Source: Oscillospiraceae bacterium (GTDB lineage Bacteria; Bacillota; Clostridia; Oscillospirales; Acutalibacteraceae). Taken from it: a stretch of DNA of 64,000 nt. Where the stretch lies: the NCBI GenBank assembly GCA_015066105.1, contig SVOY01000005.1, positions 62,001 to 126,000 on the forward strand, written 5' to 3'. The position numbers were made by a program, and so were the translations under genes. Positions 59,238 to 64,000 of the stretch are shown piece by piece. The notes beneath the pieces are model-generated. The model was not told the origin of the DNA. It saw only the letters and a list, made by a program, of their open reading frames with translations, and ran no database searches. How positions within the stretch are numbered: the stretch's first letter is position 1; every line of letters starts with the position of its first letter.

Positions 59238-59365
59238 ATATATCACTCTGTGCCCTCACAAAGGGTGCACTGCCTTTCTTAATGCTATAATTATACAATT
59301 ATAATTTTACCACAATAAAGGAAAAAGTAAATAGTTATTTCGAAAATTTAATACAAATAATATCA

Positions 59366-59394
59366 TTGACAGTCTGTGTTATATTTAGTAAAAT
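59366..59394 (+). promoter_or_regulatory. Sigma-A promoter of the HAD phosphatase gene
   Basis: TTGACA (59366-59371), 17 bases, TAAAAT (59389-59394), then AAGGGGGAAGAATT before the ATG. Confidence 0.8.
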
Positions 59395-59425
59395 TTAATC
59401 AGTAAGAATACAAGGGGGAAGAATT

Positions 59426-60127
59426 ATGAGGCAGTTTACCACCCTGCTTTTTGATGCAGACGACACACTGCTTGATTTTCACAAGGATGAAAGGCAGGCA
59501 CTTATAAAAACTCTTGAGCACTATTCGGCACCCGTTACAGAGGAAAATATCAAAACTTACTCAGGCATCAATCTTGGAATGTGGCGTCAGCTTGAAAAAG
59601 GCGAAATCACCCGGTCAGAGTTAAAGGCCACCCGTTTCAAAAAATTCTTTGACGCTATCGGTTTTCACTGCAACGAGGAGCCCCTTGCCGTCAACGGTTA
59701 TTACCTTTCAATTTTAGCCGAGGGCGGAAACACCCTTGAGGGTGCAACATCAACGGTAAAACAGCTTAAGGAAATGGGCTACGAGCTTTATATAATCACA
59801 AACGGCATTGCCGCAACCCAGGCAAAAAGGCTTCAGAAAAGCGGCCTTTTACCTTATATAAATGAAGTGTTTGTCTCTGAGGCAATCGGCTGGCAAAAGC
59901 CCTGCAGAGAATACTTTGACGCCGTGCTTGAAAAAATCAATGAAAAGGACAAGAAAAAAATCCTTGTTATCGGCGACTCACTCACATCTGACATAAAGGG
60001 CGCAATGAACGCAGGCCTCCCCTGCTGCTGGATTAACCGCTACGGCAAGGAGCTGCCCGGGGAATACGAGGTTGATTTTGAGTTAAGCGATGTGAGAGAG
60101 GTGATTGGAGTAGTGAGGAGGAAGTAG
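59426..60127 (+). CDS. HAD hydrolase, YjjG-type nucleotidase
   Basis: 233 residues. HAD motifs: I LLFDADDTLLDF (the YjjG-type DADDTLLDF), II YIITNG, III KPCREYFDAVLEK, IV VIGDSLTSDIKGAMNAGLPC. The YjjG/YfnB group removes phosphate from noncanonical pyrimidine nucleotides such as dUMP or 5-halogenated forms ('house-cleaning'). Cytoplasmic, Mg-dependent. Monocistronic. Confidence 0.9.
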   Translation: MRQFTTLLFDADDTLLDFHKDERQALIKTLEHYSAPVTEENIKTYSGINLGMWRQLEKGEITRSELKATRFKKFFDAIGFHCNEEPLAVNGYYLSILAEGGNTLEGATSTVKQLKEMGYELYIITNGIAATQAKRLQKSGLLPYINEVFVSEAIGWQKPCREYFDAVLEKINEKDKKKILVIGDSLTSDIKGAMNAGLPCCWINRYGKELPGEYEVDFELSDVREVIGVVRRK

Positions 60128-60153
60128 GAAGTAGTAAGGAGGAAGGAGTAAGG

Positions 60154-60187
60154 AAACCGCCGTCGGAAATCCGACGGCGGTTTGTTT
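60154..60187. terminator. Terminator between HAD gene and LRR gene 2
   Basis: AAACCGCCGTCGGA (60154-60167) and TCCGACGGCGGTTT (60170-60183) around AA, then GTTTTT. Confidence 0.9.
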
Positions 60188-60202
60188 TTACAGGAAATTT
60201 AA

Positions 60203-62125
60203 TCAGCAATCACAAGCGAATGTGAGCGGTCCGCCAAAAAACTCCGTAAGAAGCTTGAATATTTTTACAATTATCTCGAAAACGGGATGCGAATGACAGA
60301 AGCAATTACACTTTATATTATCTCCCGTGTCATCCTCGGTTTCACCGCCCAAAATTACATAATAGCTGAAATGGTCGGTTTCGAATACTACGCTGTCACC
60401 TTCTCTTACAGCCTTCATATCGGTAAGAGTGCCGTCATCATTTATGCGAAGAACGGTAAAGTAGGTTACATCCGCACCGAGAGGAAGGCTTACCTTAACC
60501 GTACCGTCGGGCTGAACCTTGTTTCCGTTTTCATCGAGAAGGTTAATATCGTAAAGAGCAACTATATTGCCCTCAACGAGACCTCTGATATAAATATATT
60601 CGGTGCTTTCGGGATTTTCTATAAGCTTAACGGTAAACTTATTATCACCTTCGTTACCTTCAATATCTATAGTGTCATCGTCAGCCTCAAGCTCTTCCTC
60701 ATAGGTTTTTCCGCACTTACTGCAGGTTTTATATCTGACACCGTTTGCTTCGTCGGCTACCCATTCACCGAAGGAATGCTCACAGGCAGAGGCAGCATAC
60801 TTAATGCCGTTTTCTATAGCGTAGGCTTCTGCAGTGGAGCCTTCATTGCAGTAGATGGTGAGGATGTCGGAAATATAAACCTTACTTCCGAAAGGATCAA
60901 TACCTTCTTCTTCTAATTTGCGTTCCAACTGATTTTTTAAGCACTGTGCTTCAAATATCGCATTGTCATATTTTTTACTATCGTATTCATTACAACCTGA
61001 GCTTTCAATTTTAAGTACGGTTATTAAATACTCCTTCACCAAGGAAATCGCTTCTTCGCTGTATTCAAAGTTTACTAATCCTACATCGCCGGGTGAAAGT
61101 GACACATCATGAGAGCATACGGTTATTTCTTCAAGTGACCAACAACCGAAAAACGCTCCGATACCGATTTCGGTTATTGTTGAGGGAATATTAATGCTTT
61201 CAAGCGAACAGCAAATACCAAAAGCATTGCGACCGATGCTTTCAACACCTTTTTCAATAAACACATTTTCAAGATTGAAGCAAGTCGAAAAAGCATAATC
61301 ATTTACTTTTTTTACACTGCCGGGAATGGTAATGCTTTTTAGAGACAAATTATTTAAAAAAGCATGTTGTTCTATTTCCTTTACTGTGTCAGGTACGGTA
61401 AAAGTTTTATCTGAACTCATATACCTATAAAGCACGGTCTTATCCTTATTATAAATGTTTCCGTCGTCATCGGTGCTGTAATACGGACTATTCTCATCTA
61501 TATTGATTTCTTTTACAACCAGACCGTTAGCAGTAAGCTCTGTACCGCCTATAACACAGTTTTTCGGAATGTTAATGCTTGCATTACCGGCAATAACGTC
61601 ACCGATATTTAAAAGGCTTTCGGGAAGAACAATTTCTTCAACAAAGGAAAGTCCGCCATCTACACCATTGCCCTGCACAATATCATCAATCTGCGTAATT
61701 CCCTCTGAAAAAACTATTTTTTTGATTTTACCTGTTAAAGGATATCTGTGCTTGGTTTTTTCCCACTCTCTTACTTGCTCATATTCACCGATTTCTTCAT
61801 TGTAATCATATGATTCGGTTAATTTCATACAGTAATCGCACTCATCCGCATCAACTTCATACGGAAATTTACTGAACAAATGATCCGCATTGAAATTTCC
61901 CCAACCCGAAACGGTAAGCACTCCGTTTTCATCGAGAAACCAAGTGCCATCACCCTTTCCGGTCTCCTCTTCATCATCGGTATGTACCCAAGTACCGCCG
62001 TAGGTGCCGTTTCCGTAATCATAAAATTCTACGCCTGTGTACGCACCTGAGCTTACCACACTGAACACGCTCATAACCATAAGCACACTCAGAACAAGTG
62101 CCGTCAGCTTTTTAATCTTTTTCAT
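60203..62125 (-). CDS. Secreted BspA-like leucine-rich-repeat protein (LRR module 2)
   Basis: 640 residues from the ATG at 62125 (GGGGGAATATAAAA before it); a start at 62158 lies upstream of this site and inside an operator. Signal peptide KKIKKLTALVLSVLMVMSVF. LRR_5-type repeats span about residues 90-380 (TVKEIEQHAFLNNLSLKSIT; IPGSVKKVNDYAFSTCFNLE), then a Cys-pair segment (CEHSFGEW, KTCSKCGKTYEEE). A beta-sandwich (FTVKLIENPESTEYIYIRGL) follows. The C-terminus is unusual: KCNCFCHSHPVFEIIVKIFK, then LLTEFFGGPLTFACDC, combining CxCxCH and CxC clusters around a hydrophobic helix. A surface adhesin or binding protein is likely. Divergent Xre regulator at 62248. Confidence 0.85.
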   Translation of the reverse strand: MKKIKKLTALVLSVLMVMSVFSVVSSGAYTGVEFYDYGNGTYGGTWVHTDDEEETGKGDGTWFLDENGVLTVSGWGNFNADHLFSKFPYEVDADECDYCMKLTESYDYNEEIGEYEQVREWEKTKHRYPLTGKIKKIVFSEGITQIDDIVQGNGVDGGLSFVEEIVLPESLLNIGDVIAGNASINIPKNCVIGGTELTANGLVVKEINIDENSPYYSTDDDGNIYNKDKTVLYRYMSSDKTFTVPDTVKEIEQHAFLNNLSLKSITIPGSVKKVNDYAFSTCFNLENVFIEKGVESIGRNAFGICCSLESINIPSTITEIGIGAFFGCWSLEEITVCSHDVSLSPGDVGLVNFEYSEEAISLVKEYLITVLKIESSGCNEYDSKKYDNAIFEAQCLKNQLERKLEEEGIDPFGSKVYISDILTIYCNEGSTAEAYAIENGIKYAASACEHSFGEWVADEANGVRYKTCSKCGKTYEEELEADDDTIDIEGNEGDNKFTVKLIENPESTEYIYIRGLVEGNIVALYDINLLDENGNKVQPDGTVKVSLPLGADVTYFTVLRINDDGTLTDMKAVREGDSVVFETDHFSYYVILGGETEDDTGDNIKCNCFCHSHPVFEIIVKIFKLLTEFFGGPLTFACDC

Positions 62126-62149
62126 TTTTATATTCCCCCTAAAATATTT

Positions 62150-62224
62150 TATAACCAAACGGTTATACTATAAGGCATTATATCATATGATATTGTAAAA
62201 TGTCAATATAATCAAACGGTTATA
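62150..62224. promoter_or_regulatory. Two 18-bp operator boxes between LRR gene 2 and its Xre regulator
   Basis: Box A (62150-62167) is TATAACC-AAAC-GGTTATA with perfect 7-base arms. Box B (62207-62224) is TATAATC-AAAC-GGTTATA, identical in 17 of 18 bases, 57 bp downstream. Each lies near one of the two divergent starts. The boxes differ completely in sequence from the sites of module 1. Confidence 0.75.
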
Positions 62225-62247
62225 TTTATTTTTCAGGTGGTGATTTT

Positions 62248-62454
62248 GTGGGATATTACAAACGCATCCGTGACCTTCGTGAAGACAACGACCTTACACA
62301 AAAGCAGGTTGCAGATTATCTTAAAATGAAACAGCCCCAATATAACCGCTACGAAAAGGGCTACCGTGACATTCCCTCAGATGTTCTGATTGCGCTTGCA
62401 GATTTATACAACACCACTACTGATTATATATTAGAAAGAACAGATAAAAAATAA
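62248..62454 (+). CDS. Small Xre/Cro-CI-family HTH regulator
   Basis: 68 residues starting at GTG, preceded by CAGGTGGTG. A single HTH_3 domain: RIRDLREDNDLTQKQVADYL, MKQPQYNRYEKGY recognition helix, and LIALADLYNTTTDYILERTD. Close paralogue of the regulator at 8724-8942, but with a different recognition helix (MKQPQYNRY against CSQRVYSNY), matching the different operators. Probably represses itself and/or LRR gene 2 through the 18-bp boxes. Confidence 0.87.
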   Translation: MGYYKRIRDLREDNDLTQKQVADYLKMKQPQYNRYEKGYRDIPSDVLIALADLYNTTTDYILERTDKK

Positions 62455-62455
62455 T

Positions 62456-62488
62456 CCGCAGACCTTGCACAGAGGCTGCGGTTTATTT
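62456..62488 (+). terminator. Terminator of Xre regulator 2
   Basis: CCGCAGACC pairs with GGCTGCGG (one bulge) and is followed by TTTATTTTTTT. Confidence 0.75.
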
Positions 62489-62533
62489 TTTTCTGTCCGC
62501 CCGAATTTTTTCAAAAAAATTTTCAAAAACCTA

Positions 62534-62562
62534 TTGACAAACCGAAATCCTTACGCTATAAT
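62534..62562 (+). promoter_or_regulatory. Consensus sigma-A promoter of perR operon
   Basis: TTGACA (62534-62539), exactly 17 bases, TATAAT (62557-62562). Confidence 0.88.
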
Positions 62563-62575
62563 GAAATCACAATAG

Positions 62576-62590
62576 TGATAATGATTATCA
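62576..62590. promoter_or_regulatory. Perfect 7-1-7 Fur-type box downstream of the perR promoter
   Basis: TGATAAT-G-ATTATCA, identical to the Bacillus subtilis Fur core TGATAATNATTATCA, and continuing as CATTATT. It lies about 6-20 bases past the expected start point, so bound repressor would block the operon. Confidence 0.85.
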
Positions 62591-62621
62591 TTATTAAATC
62601 TAAACGATTGGAGCGGACCTT

Positions 62622-63005
62622 ATGTCAACACTAAAATCCAGTAAGCAACGGGATGCGGTGCTGGCAAACTTACAGTCACGGTACGATCATCCCACGGCAG
62701 AGGACATTTTCCTCGCTGTGAGAGAGGTTATCCCGTCAATCAGCCTTGCAACGGTATACAGGAATCTGAAGCTTCTTGAAAGCGAAGGACTTATCCTTAA
62801 AATTCCGACTGGTGACAGCGACAGGTTTGACGGTCACACTCACGGCCACTACCACCTGACCTGCCTTAATTGCAGAAGGGTTGTTGACCTTGAGATTGAC
62901 CCGGGTGTTACTCTCAACGCTCTCCCCCGTGACTTTGACGGTACTGTAACATCTCACTCATTGATGTTCTACGGCATCTGCCCCGATTGCAAAAAATCAA
63001 ATTAA
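62622..63005 (+). CDS. perR: Fur-family regulator, PerR-like
   Basis: 127 residues, lacking the first few helical residues of long Fur proteins. Winged helix: HPTAEDIFLAVREVIPSISL and ATVYRNLKLLESEGLILKI. The sensing site reads DRFDGHTHGHYHLTCLNC with Asp70, His76 and His78, as in PerR's RFD-HYH pattern rather than the Glu-bearing Fur one. CLNC (81-84) and CPDC (120-123) bind structural zinc. PerR senses peroxide through iron-catalysed His oxidation; the oxygen-defence genes directly downstream fit. It sits behind a Fur-type box, so it is probably autoregulated. Confidence 0.85.
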   Translation: MSTLKSSKQRDAVLANLQSRYDHPTAEDIFLAVREVIPSISLATVYRNLKLLESEGLILKIPTGDSDRFDGHTHGHYHLTCLNCRRVVDLEIDPGVTLNALPRDFDGTVTSHSLMFYGICPDCKKSN

Positions 63006-63029
63006 AAATTATTTTTGGAGGAAACAAAC

Positions 63030-63569
63030 ATGAAAAAGTATTATTGCCCCGTATGCGGTTACGAAAGTGACGAAGCTATTGAATTCTGCCCCATCTGCAA
63101 GGCTAAAATGAAGGAAAGAGAAGAAGGCGCAGGCATGGTATGGGCTGCAGAGCACATTCTCGGCGTTGGCAAGGAAGCAAATGTTCCCGAAGAAATCGTA
63201 ATGGGTCTTCGTGACAACTTCAACGGCGAATGCTCAGAGGTTGGTATGTACCTTGCAATGGCAAGAGTAGCTCACAGAGAGGGCTATCCCGAAATCGGTC
63301 TTTACTGGGAAAAGGCAGCTTACGAAGAGGCTGAGCACGCCGCAAAGTTTGCAGAGCTTCTTGGTGAGGTTGTAACTGCAAGCACAAAGAAGAACCTTGA
63401 AATGAGAGTTGCCGCAGAAAACGGTGCAACTCAGGGCAAGTTTGACCTTGCAAAAATGGCTAAGGAACACGGCCTTGACGCTATCCACGATACCGTTCAC
63501 GAAATGGCACGTGACGAAGCAAGACACGGCAAGGCATTTGAGGGACTTCTTCAGAGATACTTCGGCTAA
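63030..63569 (+). CDS. Reverse rubrerythrin (rubredoxin domain first)
   Basis: 179 residues from the ATG at 63030 (TGGAGG 8 bases upstream; TTG at 63015 overlaps it). N-terminal rubredoxin site [20 protein letters not shown] (Cys6, 9, 20, 23) followed by the four-helix diiron domain with [20 protein letters not shown] then [20 protein letters not shown], and [15 protein letters not shown]. The order is inverted compared with classic rubrerythrin, as in clostridial 'rubperoxin', an NADH-linked H2O2/O2 reductase. Second gene of the perR operon. Confidence 0.93.
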   Translation: MKKYYCPVCGYESDEAIEFCPICKAKMKEREEGAGMVWAAEHILGVGKEANVPEEIVMGLRDNFNGECSEVGMYLAMARVAHREGYPEIGLYWEKAAYEEAEHAAKFAELLGEVVTASTKKNLEMRVAAENGATQGKFDLAKMAKEHGLDAIHDTVHEMARDEARHGKAFEGLLQRYFG

Positions 63570-63664
63570 TTGCCACCCTGTCACTTCCTGACATTTCCCC
63601 TTTAAGGCACAAAAATCGACTTTGTAACAAATAATATCAATACTATACCCGGAGGTTTACTATT

Positions 63665-64000
63665 ATGAAAGAAACAAAATTCTTTATCTGCGAACATTGC
63701 GGTAATATCATAGGCGTCATCCACGATGCAGGCGTTCCCATGATGTGCTGCGGACAGAAAATGACCCAGCTCATTCCCGGCACTGTTGAAGCAAGTGTAG
63801 AAAAGCACCTGCCTGTTGTAACAGCAGACGGTGACAAGGTTAAGGTTGAAATCGGCTCTGTTGCTCACCCCATGGCTGAGGAGCACAGCATTCTCTGGGT
63901 ATACGTTCAGACAGATAAGGGCGGACAGAGAAAGAATCTCGCTGTCGGAGAAGCTCCTTCGGTTGAGTTTGCTCTCTGCGATGAAAAGCCCGTGGCAGTA
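63665..64000 (+). CDS. dfx: Desulfoferrodoxin / superoxide reductase (partial, runs off the window end)
   Basis: 112 residues are visible from the ATG at 63665 (CGGAGG 9 bases before). Desulforedoxin domain with Cys9, 12, 28, 29 (FFICEHCGN; MMCCGQKM) binding centre I. Superoxide-reductase centre II ligands begin with His48 (EKHLP), His68 and His74 (SVAHPMAEEHSILWVYVQT). The last Cys and His ligands would lie just beyond the window. It reduces superoxide without making O2. Probably in the perR-rubrerythrin operon, though the 95-base gap could hold an extra promoter. Confidence 0.95.
   Translation, partial: MKETKFFICEHCGNIIGVIHDAGVPMMCCGQKMTQLIPGTVEASVEKHLPVVTADGDKVKVEIGSVAHPMAEEHSILWVYVQTDKGGQRKNLAVGEAPSVEFALCDEKPVAV

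Noticed and set aside
60287-60916. 209-codon plus-strand frame opposite LRR gene 2
   Set aside because: Overlaps the intact LRR gene in antisense, no start signals.

Overview
The window looks like chromosome from a strictly anaerobic, low-to-mid GC Clostridia, most likely an Oscillospiraceae/Ruminococcaceae-type gut bacterium. The grounds are an electron-bifurcating [FeFe]-hydrogenase operon, a PerR / reverse-rubrerythrin / desulfoferrodoxin oxygen-defence operon, FeoAB with a FeoB-associated Cys-rich peptide, a SleB-type spore-cortex hydrolase, a DUF4364 protein, GTP-type PEP carboxykinase, BspA-like leucine-rich-repeat surface proteins, and many sigma-A promoters with strong AAGGAGG ribosome sites. 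No rRNA, tRNA, CRISPR array or prophage was found. One decayed IS200-type element is present.

Layout. 1-6.5 kb: partial ECF sigma factor, two lipoproteins, pckG and a secreted LCAT-like lipase. 6.5-9 kb: a BspA-like LRR protein divergent from a small Xre regulator, with palindromic operators between them. 9-14.1 kb: nagA with an unusual ROK protein, then a GH116 glycosidase. 14.3-15 kb: broken IS200. 15-18 kb: a two-gene GGGtGRT / Fe-S-scaffold operon and an AT-rich TIR/deoxyribosyltransferase-like gene. 18-25 kb: nitroreductase, small acidic protein, AI-2E permease with a GPH symporter, and feoAB with two metal-box-like palindromes. 25-31 kb: Dabb protein, secreted cysteine-peptidase/ricin/Fn3 protein, ribulokinase and araA. 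31-41 kb: HSL-type esterase, orphan iolB, panE-like reductase, DAO-Rieske oxidoreductase, GH2 beta-mannosidase, DUF3048 lipoprotein and PepSY-like protein. 41-48 kb: Xre-membrane protein, OmpR/histidine-kinase pair, a 45-residue peptide gene with a consensus promoter, MFS transporter and alkaline phosphatase. 48-54.5 kb: hydrogenase operon (NuoE-like, HATPase, 2Fe-2S, NuoF-like, HydA, secreted protein). 54.6-60 kb: esterase, SleB hydrolase, DUF4364-GH43 operon and HAD phosphatase. 60-62.5 kb: a second LRR/Xre divergent module. 62.5-64 kb: perR, reverse rubrerythrin, desulfoferrodoxin (cut by the window end).

How the genes fit together. Plant and host glycans are cut by GH43 arabinanase, GH2 mannosidase and GH116 glucosidase, and their sugars enter through GPH/MFS carriers. 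Arabinose goes through araA and the ribulokinase, and amino sugars through nagA. Fermentation electrons leave as H2 through HydABC. Iron supply and oxygen defence sit in separately regulated operons.

The most interesting structure is the repeated LRR surface protein / divergent 70-residue Xre regulator module, present twice with related regulators but different palindromic operators. Next are a 3'-end element that starts at stop codons in a fixed orientation (three copies), a PerR-like protein behind a perfect Fur-type 7-1-7 box, and the small amphipathic peptide gene.
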